Shown here: positions 36,901-44,915 of the stretch, piece after piece
Layout of the letters: each line of letters starts with the position of its first letter
Position numbering within the stretch: position 1 is the stretch's first letter
Program-made: the position numbers and the translations under genes
Assembly (NCBI GenBank): GCA_050692195.1
Contig: JBOGVA010000074.1
Span: 1-64,000, forward strand
Reading direction: 5' to 3'
Source of the DNA: JBOGVA01 sp050692195
GTDB taxonomy: Bacteria > Actinomycetota > UBA4738
DNA length: 64,000 nt
The notes under the pieces: generated by a model
Told to the model about the DNA's origin: nothing
The model's input: the letters and a program-made list of their open reading frames with translations, nothing else
Database searches by the model: none

Positions 36901-37623
36901 CAGGATCCCACCGGAACCGCCGAGTACCTCCTCCAGCGCCTCCTGGCCCATGGAAAGCTCTCGGTCTCTGCCGATGAGAGGGGCGTGGAGGCTTGCCGGG
37001 CCCTTGAGCCTGGCGGATACGAGTACTGCCCGAGCGACGGGGTACGCCAAGACCGGATCGGCCTTGCCCTTGACGGAGAGCTCGCGGAGCGATTCCCACT
37101 CGAACAGCGAGGCCACCAGGCGATGCGTGTCGGTGCCGACGAGCACGGTGCCCGGCAGGGCCGCCGCCTGGAGCCGGGCTGCTGTGTTGACGGTGTCCCC
37201 GAAGGCTCCGTACTCGATCCGCTGCCCGGTGCCGACCGGGCCGAGCACCACCGGGCCCGTATTCACGCCGACTCGGACCCCGAACCCCTCGATTCGCCAA
37301 GCTCGGGCCACGTCTTCTCCGTACGCCTCGAGCTCCTGGATGATCTTGAGCGCCGCCCTGACGGCACGTTCGGGGTCGTCCTCATGGGTCGCTGGAGCTC
37401 CGAAGAGAGCCAGCACGCCATCCCCGGCCAGGTCCTTGACCGTGCCTCCGAACTCCTCGACTGCCCGGACCATGCGGGCCACGGCCTCGCCCACGATCAG
37501 CTTGACCTCCTCTGGGTCGAGGCGTTCGGCGAGTGCGGTAGAGGCAACCAGATCGGCGAATACGGCCGTGACGACCTTGCGCTCTTCTCGCATACCGACG
37601 GGTGGAGAAGATTCTTCCGGCAT
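33958..37623 (-). CDS. Adenylate/guanylate cyclase - AAA ATPase - TPR - OppA-type solute-binding fusion
   Basis: A single uninterrupted frame of 1221 residues. Residues 12-200: class III cyclase with metal Asp in VFADLVAST (D24) and [10 protein letters not shown] (D68) and the [11 protein letters not shown] motif; the position normally holding the adenine-choosing Lys appears to be Asp (D64). Residues 215-640: AAA/STAND ATPase, Walker A [10 protein letters not shown] (K251), Walker B [11 protein letters not shown] (about 382). Residues 640-720: TPR-like helices. Residues about 725-1210: a nearly full SBP_bac_5 (OppA) domain with [29 protein letters not shown] and [15 protein letters not shown]. 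No signal peptide or membrane helix is seen, so the peptide-binding domain should be cytoplasmic. It is convergent with the small membrane gene. Confidence 0.88.
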   Translation of the reverse strand: [1221 protein letters not shown]

Positions 37624-37667
37624 GACAGTTCATATTCTGGCCGGTCTCCGCATGGCCGGGAAGGGCG

Positions 37668-37673
37668 TACCCT
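37668..37673 (+). promoter_or_regulatory. Probable -10 box TACCCT of a leaderless transcript
   Basis: TACCCT ends 6 bases before GTG 37680, leaving no room for a ribosome binding site. The same hexamer precedes the ATPase gene at 32128, its likely partner, consistent with shared expression. No clear -35 box. Confidence 0.4.
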
Positions 37674-37679
37674 CGAGGC

Positions 37680-39608
37680 GTGCGGATCCGCTATGCGCAG
37701 TGGGACGGGACACAGGACCCGCTCGGCCCGGACCTGTCGACGGGCGACCTCATGGAGGCGATGTCGAACGACCTGCTCTCCGGGCGAGGCGCCGATCGGG
37801 CCCTGTCCCGGCTGATCAGACGCGGGATGCGGGGGCGCTTCACCGGGCTGGACGCGCTACGGGCCCGCCTGCAACAAGCGCGCCGCCGGGAGCAGGATCG
37901 ACTGAACTTGCAGGGGCCCCTCCAGCAGATCCAGGCGCGCCTGGAAGAGATCCTCGAGGCCGAGCGCCGCAGGCTCTCCCTCAGTCCGGAGGACGACGCC
38001 CGTCTGCGCGAGCAGTTCCTGGAGTCGCTTCCCCCGGACGCCGCCGGGGCCATCAAGGAGCTCAGGGAGTACCGCTTCGTCGACCCCGAGGCGCAGCGGA
38101 AGTTCGACGAGCTCATGGATTGGCTCGAACAGCAGGTCCTCGGCTCCTACTTCAGAAAGATGGCCCAAGGCATGAAGAGCTTGTCGCCCGAACAGCTGCA
38201 ATCGTTCAAGGACATGCTCGCCGACCTGAACTCGATGATCGAGGCGCGGGACCGGGGGGAGGCCGTCGATTTCGAAGGCTTCATGAGGAGACACGGGGAC
38301 CTCTTCCCCGACCAGCCGAAGACGATGGACGAGCTGCTCGAGAGCATGGCCCGGCGAATGGCCGCGATGTCACGCCTGATGGCGTCCCTCTCGCCCGAAC
38401 AACGGGCCGAGCTCGAGGCACTGGCCCGTGAGGTGCTGGAAGACCTCGACCTCGCGTTCGAGCTGGACCGCCTGGCCCGTTCCCTGTCGGAGCTCTACCC
38501 CCGCATGCCCTGGGACGATCCCGCCCTCATGGGGGGAGACCAGTCGCTCCCCATGCAGGCCACCGTGGACGCCCTGGAGCGCCTGTCGGACTACGAAGAG
38601 CTGGATCGGTCGATGCGCGGGGACTACGCGGGCGCGGCGCTGGAGGACGTCGACGAGGACCGGCTGCGCCGCACACTGGGAGAGGCCGCCGTCCGGGACA
38701 TCCGGCGGCTGAAGGATGTGGAACGCGCCCTCGAACGCGTCGGCCTGGTGACGCGATCGGGTGGCCGGCTGCGTGTTACCCCGCGTGGCGCCCGGAGGTT
38801 GGGAGAGAGAGCCCTGGTCCGGCTCTTCGAGCAGCTTCGGCAGGACCGGGAGGGCGCGCACGACGCTCGGAAGGCCGGCGGCGTTGCCGAGCCCACCGGA
38901 GGGACCCGGCCCTGGAGGTTCGGTGACAGCGCCCAGATCGCGGTTCAGAAGACGGTGTTCAACGCGGTCCTCAGGGGAGGACCATCGGGCCGTCCTCGGC
39001 TGCGGCCGGAAGACTTCGAGTTGGTGGAGGGGGAGAAGCGCACCGAGGCGGCGACCGCGCTGCTGCTCGACCTCTCGTTCTCCATGCCGCTCCGCGGTCA
39101 CTGGGTGCCGGCGAAGAAGATGGCCCTCGCTCTGCACGCCCTCATCGAGGGCCGCTATCCGAACGACCGTCTGTACCTGATCGGCTTCTCCGACTACGCG
39201 CGTCAGATACGGCCCGAGGACCTGGCCGGCACGGGGTGGGAGCGGGTGTACGGGACCAACATGCAGCACGCGTTCAACCTGGCGGGCCGGCTGTTGGCGA
39301 ATCATCCTCGCGCCAGCAGGCAGGTGATCATGGTCACCGACGGCGAGCCGACCGCTCACCTCGAAGAGGGCGAGGCCTTCTTCTCGTGGCCTCCGGTGCC
39401 GGAGACGATCCGCAGGACGCTGTCCGAGGCGATGCGCCTGGCCAAGACGGGCGTGACGATCAATGTGTTCATGCTGGAAGACACGGCCAGCTTGGCGCGG
39501 TTCATGCAGCGACTGGCCCGTCTGACCAGAGGACGCGTGTTCCAGACCGCCGGCGAGGGACTGGGAGAGTTCGTGATCCGCGACTACGTCGCCCGTCGTG
39601 GCAGCTGA
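37680..39608 (+). CDS. vWA-domain protein, partner of the ChlI/MoxR-like ATPase
   Basis: A 642-residue protein. Residues 1-430 are charged and helical, containing many Arg/Glu/Leu-rich segments. The C-terminal vWA domain (about 440-640) keeps the MIDAS residues: DLSFS, a Thr in YGTNMQHA and the Asp in MVTDGEPTA. Together with a ChlI/MoxR ATPase such vWA proteins form a two-component chaperone that remodels or activates a target enzyme. The ATPase gene lies 4 kb upstream, separated by the cyclase fusion on the other strand. Confidence 0.85.
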   Translation: MRIRYAQWDGTQDPLGPDLSTGDLMEAMSNDLLSGRGADRALSRLIRRGMRGRFTGLDALRARLQQARRREQDRLNLQGPLQQIQARLEEILEAERRRLSLSPEDDARLREQFLESLPPDAAGAIKELREYRFVDPEAQRKFDELMDWLEQQVLGSYFRKMAQGMKSLSPEQLQSFKDMLADLNSMIEARDRGEAVDFEGFMRRHGDLFPDQPKTMDELLESMARRMAAMSRLMASLSPEQRAELEALAREVLEDLDLAFELDRLARSLSELYPRMPWDDPALMGGDQSLPMQATVDALERLSDYEELDRSMRGDYAGAALEDVDEDRLRRTLGEAAVRDIRRLKDVERALERVGLVTRSGGRLRVTPRGARRLGERALVRLFEQLRQDREGAHDARKAGGVAEPTGGTRPWRFGDSAQIAVQKTVFNAVLRGGPSGRPRLRPEDFELVEGEKRTEAATALLLDLSFSMPLRGHWVPAKKMALALHALIEGRYPNDRLYLIGFSDYARQIRPEDLAGTGWERVYGTNMQHAFNLAGRLLANHPRASRQVIMVTDGEPTAHLEEGEAFFSWPPVPETIRRTLSEAMRLAKTGVTINVFMLEDTASLARFMQRLARLTRGRVFQTAGEGLGEFVIRDYVARRGS

Positions 39609-39610
39609 CC

Positions 39611-41179
39611 CTAGCCCTGCACTCGGTCCGTGACCCGGATGAAGCTATAGAGGTGCTTGAGGTCGGGAAAGATGTGGTTGTCGTCCGGGAGGAGCTCCAG
39701 GCCGGCGTCGAAGTACAGGTTGAACAGCAGCCGGAACGTGTTGACCGGAGTGATCGACGGATAAAGGCCGGGCTTCTCGACGCCCGGAAGATGAAAAGCG
39801 TTCAGGATGCTGAACTTCTGCTTGATCTGGTCAGGGCGAGTTTGCCAATCCTCCGAGAAGGGACCTTCATCGGCTTGGATGATGATCACCGGGCGCGATT
39901 CCTCGGGACCTTCCAGAAGCCGATCCACGGCCTCCAGGACTTTCTGGTTCGTGAACATGAGCTGCTCGGTGTAGTTCTGCTCCAACGTCCTGGACTCCTG
40001 AGCCTTGCGCGAGATGAATCCGCCGTTGCGGTCGAATAGATACGGCTCGTGGGGCAGCAGGATGTGGGCGAAAACGAACGTCGGGCCGCCCAACTCTCGG
40101 GTCTCCGCGAGCTTCTCGAACTGGAAGAGCGGGCGTAGGTACTCCCGATGTCGGTGGTCCAGCCTGTCGATGGCGCCCCCGAACGCCGGGAGGATCGTGG
40201 ATTCGAGCACGGCGGACGAGAATTCGCTCAAATCCCCCTTCAGCCGCACGTTCAGGTCCGCCTGGGGGTTGGTGGCGGTGGGCTGCCACCTCGACCCGAT
40301 GTGCACGTACCGATATCCCCTCGACTTGAGGAAGCTCCCGACCTCGTGGTTCTGCAGCAGCTCGTAGATGGGGCCCCAGTTGTCCGGGGTGCCTCCTCCG
40401 TCCAGGCCGTTGAGAAACTCGAGGTTGAGCGAGGAGGCCAGGGAGTGGGCCGTCTTCGGATAGTTCGCCGTGCTGTCGGAGGCCACGTAGAACCCCCGGT
40501 CCTCCAGTGAGTCCAGGAAGGGCCGGTTGTCGAAGCCGAACTGACCTCGCAAGGCGGGCTCTCCACCGTAGCGGTCCAGGATGATGTAGTAGATGTCTGG
40601 CTTGCCCGCCGTGTCGGGCGACGCCGAGACGCCGAGGTTCCTCACTTCTTGGGCCAAGGTGGGCGACACGTCACCCCCCGAACGCAGCTCGTACCAGCCG
40701 ATCGTCGCCAGGTTGCTGAGGACCAGCACGGCCGCAGCGATGTTGAGCCCCTTGGTGAGGAGCGCGGTGCGTCTTCCGGCTCGGACCGCCGCGATGACGC
40801 CCAGGACGGCCAGGGCTCCCCACATCGGTAGCAGGTAGAGATGGCGACCAAGCTCCACCCCTCCGATGGCCCAGCCTTCGATCCGAAGGAAGATCTGCCC
40901 GTACGAGAAGAACAGGAGCACAAGGACCGTCGCCACCAATCCAGCCCTCAGCCCATCCCCCCGTAGCGCAAGCCAGGCGACTAGCATCGCCAGGCCCGCG
41001 CCTGCCATGAGCCCGATCAGCCAGGGCAAGACGTCGGTGAGAGGCACCGCGTATTCGACGTTGGAGGCGTAGACATAGAGCACGGGGAAGGCCGCCAAGA
41101 GGAAGGGATGAATCACCGGCGGTCGCTTCTCTCGGTGCCCGCGCTGGGGCTGGCCTTCCGCGCTTGACTCAGTGTCCAT
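39611..41179 (-). CDS. Membrane-anchored sulfatase/alkaline-phosphatase-fold protein
   Basis: Five to six N-terminal hydrophobic helices (about 20-170) followed by a soluble domain of the alkaline-phosphatase superfamily: PDIYYIILDRYGGEPAL with a metal-binding Asp, YPKTAHSLASSLN with a candidate Thr/Ser nucleophile, FVFAHILLPHEPY and VIIIQADEGP. It resembles the lipoteichoic acid synthase/OpgB-type transferases that add phospho-groups to surface polymers. It overlaps the start of nothing upstream but follows the methyltransferase gene, whose stop overlaps its start by 11 bases. Confidence 0.82.
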   Translation of the reverse strand: MDTESSAEGQPQRGHREKRPPVIHPFLLAAFPVLYVYASNVEYAVPLTDVLPWLIGLMAGAGLAMLVAWLALRGDGLRAGLVATVLVLLFFSYGQIFLRIEGWAIGGVELGRHLYLLPMWGALAVLGVIAAVRAGRRTALLTKGLNIAAAVLVLSNLATIGWYELRSGGDVSPTLAQEVRNLGVSASPDTAGKPDIYYIILDRYGGEPALRGQFGFDNRPFLDSLEDRGFYVASDSTANYPKTAHSLASSLNLEFLNGLDGGGTPDNWGPIYELLQNHEVGSFLKSRGYRYVHIGSRWQPTATNPQADLNVRLKGDLSEFSSAVLESTILPAFGGAIDRLDHRHREYLRPLFQFEKLAETRELGGPTFVFAHILLPHEPYLFDRNGGFISRKAQESRTLEQNYTEQLMFTNQKVLEAVDRLLEGPEESRPVIIIQADEGPFSEDWQTRPDQIKQKFSILNAFHLPGVEKPGLYPSITPVNTFRLLFNLYFDAGLELLPDDNHIFPDLKHLYSFIRVTDRVQG

Positions 41180-42566
41180 CGGACCGTCGGCCTCGCATCA
41201 GATACAGGACCCGCTGGGAGCCTCTGATCGGCTCACGCCGTTCGATCGCGAACTCGGCCTCGAACGCCTTCTCGAAGCCTTCCTGAGTGTAGTCGGGAAA
41301 GACGTCCTCTCTGGTGGCCAAGAGGATCTGGGCCATGGGATCACTCTTCGGGACGAACTCCACGGCCAACCATGTACACATGCCCCTCAGGAAGCCCGCC
41401 AGTCGATCCAGCGGGACGTTGTTCCCGATCACCAGATGATGGATCAGCGCAAGCGCCAGCGCCATGCCGGCGGGCTTCCGCTCGAGCAGCGAGAGGCGCT
41501 CCCGGTTCTCCCATCCGATGCTGGGGCTGGGATTGGTGAGGTCCATGATCAGGGGAAGGACGCCCATCTCGGACTCCGTTACCACCCTCCGGTAGCTCAC
41601 CTCCACCGCGGCCGGGTCCATGTCGAACGAGATCGTGGGGATGCCCTTGTCCGACGCCACGCGGCTGAACAGGCCCGTGTTCGCCCCGAGATCCCATACG
41701 TGCCTCGGGTCTGCCACCTGGATGAACGCGGCGACCAGGCTCATCTTGTGGTCCAGAGCCTCGGGAGTGTAGCTCAGGGCCTCCGCGTAGTAGCCGGACC
41801 ACGCAGACGGGCCGGGCTGCCAGCTGAGCTTCCGCACTGCCGCAGTGAGGCTGTCGATCAGCCCCCGGAAGGCGCGGAGGGTGAAGGGTCGATTCGTCGT
41901 TCGGCCCGTCGCGGGGGCTCGCGCCTGCCGGCGCTGGCTCCGAGCGTGGAGAAAGATGTGCAAGAGAAGAGGGAAGCGGAAGCGCGCGCGCATGGGGAGG
42001 AGGGTCGCGGCCAGGTCCATGGGGATGCCATCGATATGGATGCGGGAGAGCTGGCCCAGCCGGGCATCCCTGTAGCTGATGAGGGCCAGGGGCGCAAGGA
42101 AGTGCTGGCAGAACTGGCGATAGGCGACCCAGGGAGCACCTTCCCGTAGCTTCTCGAACGAGAGCGTGTCGATCAGCACGGGCCGTCCTCGATGGAACTG
42201 GATGTTGTAGGCGCTGGCGTCGCGAAGAGACATGTCATGGTCCATCGCCGTTCGCTGGATCGCGAGCGTCGTCAGGGCGGCGTCCTTCAGCTGGCTGAAG
42301 CACCACTCATACGGGTAGGAGATGAACTCGACGTGCTCGGGTCGGATCACCCTGTAGGCGCCGTCGGCGACCGCGTAGCCCGCGTCGACCTCGTCGTGGG
42401 GAATCATCAACCCGGCCTCGACCAGGGTCGCATACAGGCCCGATCGCATCAGGTGGTCGTAGGAGTCCCGGTACGGGAGATTGATCTGCCGGTACAGGCC
42501 GTCCGGGCGCGAGAAAAGGAACCCGCTGGGGTCGCGAAAGGAGCCCGGGACGACGGAGGGGATCAG
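41169..42566 (-). CDS. NoeA-like SAM methyltransferase, start uncertain
   Basis: The first ATG is at 42449, but sequence upstream of it in the same frame reads FRDPSGFLFSRPDGLYRQIN and then PYRDSYDHLM, which is a family-typical N-terminus. No ATG, GTG or TTG is found in frame before this; CTG 42566 overlaps the preceding stop as CTGA and is my candidate start (465 residues). Later motifs: RDASAYNIQFHRGRPVLIDT, VWDLGANTGLFSRVA for SAM and a C-terminal VEFVPKSDPMAQ. Relatives sit with cell-surface genes. The neighbours here are a YIDPGSGS protein and the sulfatase-fold enzyme. Confidence 0.75.
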   Translation of the reverse strand: MIPSVVPGSFRDPSGFLFSRPDGLYRQINLPYRDSYDHLMRSGLYATLVEAGLMIPHDEVDAGYAVADGAYRVIRPEHVEFISYPYEWCFSQLKDAALTTLAIQRTAMDHDMSLRDASAYNIQFHRGRPVLIDTLSFEKLREGAPWVAYRQFCQHFLAPLALISYRDARLGQLSRIHIDGIPMDLAATLLPMRARFRFPLLLHIFLHARSQRRQARAPATGRTTNRPFTLRAFRGLIDSLTAAVRKLSWQPGPSAWSGYYAEALSYTPEALDHKMSLVAAFIQVADPRHVWDLGANTGLFSRVASDKGIPTISFDMDPAAVEVSYRRVVTESEMGVLPLIMDLTNPSPSIGWENRERLSLLERKPAGMALALALIHHLVIGNNVPLDRLAGFLRGMCTWLAVEFVPKSDPMAQILLATREDVFPDYTQEGFEKAFEAEFAIERREPIRGSQRVLYLMRGRRSDGH

Positions 42567-42814
42567 TCTTCCCGGGCCGATGGGCCCACCGGATGGGGCT
42601 CTGTCCGAGACGATCGGCGAGTGAAGAAGGCCCAGATCCGCCTCCAGAATGCCTTGACCGCCACCGCGGCCCCCAGCAGCCCGCCGATCAGGACCTGGAA
42701 CAGAAAGCTGCCGGATCCCGGGTCGATGTACGCGTGAGCCGGAGGGATCGCGATCATCGTGAGATAGACGAGCAGAATGCCGGTCCAGAACATTCCGGAT
42801 CTGCGGCCACGCAT
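42563..42814 (-). CDS. Small membrane protein of the AYIDPGSGS type
   Basis: 83 residues: a signal-like helix (FWTGILLVYLTMIAIPPAHA), the conserved AYIDPGSGSFLFQVLIGG motif, a second helix and a basic tail (FWRRIWAFFTRRS). The motif is common in short proteins encoded next to surface-polymer transferases. Its stop codon overlaps the probable start of the methyltransferase gene. The function is not known. Confidence 0.75.
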   Translation of the reverse strand: MRGRRSGMFWTGILLVYLTMIAIPPAHAYIDPGSGSFLFQVLIGGLLGAAVAVKAFWRRIWAFFTRRSSRTEPHPVGPSARED

Positions 42815-42935
42815 TCGCTTCCCTCCCTTGAGGCTCGGATCGCGGCGGATTCTACCTCACGTTCGCCTGGACGCCATTTTGTCAGTCCCCGGGGGCTGGC
42901 GAACACATCCTGGCGAAAATAGGCTGTTTGGCTCG

Positions 42936-44081
42936 ATGGCGGATCCGTTCACTCCCGAAGAGGTCGACCGAGCCCGGCGCTATCACCGGGCGGGTTACCT
43001 GACCCTCCCCCTGGGCGTGGTCCTCTCGGTGACCACACTGGTGGTGCTCTCTTTCGGCTCCTGGGGCGACCGGCTCTACCGGCTGCTCGGGCCGTTTCCC
43101 TGGTGGGGGAGGACGCTAGCCTTCGCCGCCGTCGTCGTGGCGATCTCGTTCGCGGTTCGCCTTCCTCTGTCGCTCTGGCGCGGTTACCTGCACGAAAGGA
43201 AGTGGGGATTCTCGACGCAGAGGCTCCTCGGCTGGTTCGCAGACCGGGCGAAGGGCCTGGTGGTCGGTCTGGTGCTCATTTCTGGAGCCATGCTCGGGCT
43301 GATCCTTCTTGCCCGGGTGTTTCCAGGGGGCTGGCCCCTGGCGGCGGCGCCTGCAGGCGCGTGCTTGATTCTGGTCTTGAGCTTCGTGGCTCCGGTCATC
43401 CTCGAGCCGATCTTCCATCGGTTCGCCCCAGTCGCGGAGCAGCGACTGGCCGAGGACCTTCGTGCTCTCGCTGCGAGGGCGGGCGTGCCGGTGAGAGACG
43501 TCCTCGCGGCCGACGCCAGCCGCCGGACCCGCAAGGAGAACGCGTACGTCTCTGGCCTGGGCCGAACCAGACGGGTGGTGGTCTACGACACTCTTTTGGC
43601 CCGGGCCCGGCCGCAGGTTCGTCTGGTGGTCGCCCACGAGCTGGGGCACCGACGGATGCGACATGTCGCCAAAGGAACGGCGCTGGGCATGGCCGGCATC
43701 ATCCTGCTCGTGTTTGCCCTGTGGGCCCTGCTTCGAGACGAGGGGATCCTGGGCGCGATCGGGGCTCGCGCCGCGGGCGATCCGCGGGTCGTCCCGTTCG
43801 TCCTCCTGGTTGGGACCGCATTGAATCTGCTCTCCCTGCCGCTCCGAAGCGCGTTGTCACGCAGGTGGGAAAGGGATGCCGATCGTTTCTCGCTTGAGTT
43901 GACGCAAGACGCGCAGGTGTTCGAGGACAGCCACCGCGCCTTGGCTCTGGCGAACCTCTCGGATCTGGCTCCGCCCAGGTTCGTCTACCTCGCGCTGTTC
44001 ACACATCCCAGCCCGCCGGAGCGGATCGCCGCCGCCCGCCGGTGGGCTCGGCAGGCGCGGCCCCCTCCCACCACAGCGTAG
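42936..44081 (+). CDS. M48 (Ste24/HtpX-like) membrane metallopeptidase
   Basis: About 381 residues with several transmembrane helices. The zinc site is in VVAHELGHRR, with the third ligand in RRWERDADRFSLEL, as in CAAX prenyl protease Ste24. The N-terminus (RYHRAGYLTLPLGVV) and HERKWGFSTQRL also fit. It would degrade or process membrane proteins. ATG 42936 lies 10 bases after a TAGGCT box. The last 83 bases overlap the opposite-strand methyltransferase gene. Confidence 0.87.
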   Translation: MADPFTPEEVDRARRYHRAGYLTLPLGVVLSVTTLVVLSFGSWGDRLYRLLGPFPWWGRTLAFAAVVVAISFAVRLPLSLWRGYLHERKWGFSTQRLLGWFADRAKGLVVGLVLISGAMLGLILLARVFPGGWPLAAAPAGACLILVLSFVAPVILEPIFHRFAPVAEQRLAEDLRALAARAGVPVRDVLAADASRRTRKENAYVSGLGRTRRVVVYDTLLARARPQVRLVVAHELGHRRMRHVAKGTALGMAGIILLVFALWALLRDEGILGAIGARAAGDPRVVPFVLLVGTALNLLSLPLRSALSRRWERDADRFSLELTQDAQVFEDSHRALALANLSDLAPPRFVYLALFTHPSPPERIAAARRWARQARPPPTTA

Positions 44082-44865
44082 CGACCGGGCGGTCGGTGAA
44101 GCCGAAGCGCCCGTCCCGCTCCACGATCCTGTGGCCGATGGCGGCTGCGATCTCGCTGTCGCGCTCGGAGCCCAGGCACAGCATGCGTCGCACGGAAGCG
44201 ACGAGGTCGCCCCGTGTGGGGAAGCCTCCGGGTCGGGGAGCGTTCCAGTCGTGGCGCGAGGGATGCAGGCCGGCCTCGCGGAGTACCTCCTCGGCATCGT
44301 CGGCCGTCGGCGTGGTGGGCCGGGCCACGCCATGGAAGCGCATCCAGAGGTCGTTCATCGCTTGGAGCGGATGCGCCACCGTCATCTCCACCACCACACG
44401 ACGCCGCGCATGGTCGGTCAGCCGGAGGGCGAACGTCCTGAGGTCGGGGGCGTTGTACACAACGTGGTGGCATACCACCACGTCCGCAACCGGCGACCGA
44501 TCCGCAACGTCCGGCCAGGTCCCCTCGATCGTCGTCGCCAGCACCCCCGAGGCCTCCGCGTGCTTGGTGAACTCCTCGAGCATCGCCGGGGAGGTGTCCA
44601 CGCCGATCAGGCGGGAGGCCCGGCCGGCCAGGGGAAGTGAGGCCGCTCCCGCGCCACAGCCGACGTCCAGGACCGTTCCCCACTCGGGTAGCTCTTCCCG
44701 GGCACGCTGGTTGGAGAACGTCAGCTGCTTGGCGGCGGCCTGGGCCCTGCTCGTGAACAGGCCGACGGGGAACGCCCATGGCGACTCCGGAGCGGCCCGA
44801 AGGATGTTCTCGGGGATCGCCCATGCCCCCAGGGCATCCCGCCAGCGCTCTGCCGCCGTCGACAT
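43999..44865 (-). CDS. Class I SAM-dependent methyltransferase
   Basis: 288 residues with the SAM motif VLDVGCGAGAASLPLA, a following IGVDTSPAMLEEF and VADVVVCHHVVYNAPDL. The target is unknown. ATG 44865 begins the conserved part; the frame is open much further upstream, through the thioesterase, but without coding signs. The C-terminus overlaps the M48 protease gene tail-to-tail by 83 bases. Confidence 0.83.
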   Translation of the reverse strand: MSTAAERWRDALGAWAIPENILRAAPESPWAFPVGLFTSRAQAAAKQLTFSNQRAREELPEWGTVLDVGCGAGAASLPLAGRASRLIGVDTSPAMLEEFTKHAEASGVLATTIEGTWPDVADRSPVADVVVCHHVVYNAPDLRTFALRLTDHARRRVVVEMTVAHPLQAMNDLWMRFHGVARPTTPTADDAEEVLREAGLHPSRHDWNAPRPGGFPTRGDLVASVRRMLCLGSERDSEIAAAIGHRIVERDGRFGFTDRPVATLWWEGAAPAEPTGGRRRSAPAGWDV

Positions 44866-44915
44866 CGCTGCGACGCTAGCAAGAGTCCCCGGTCGAGGGC
44901 CTGAGCCCCGGGAAG

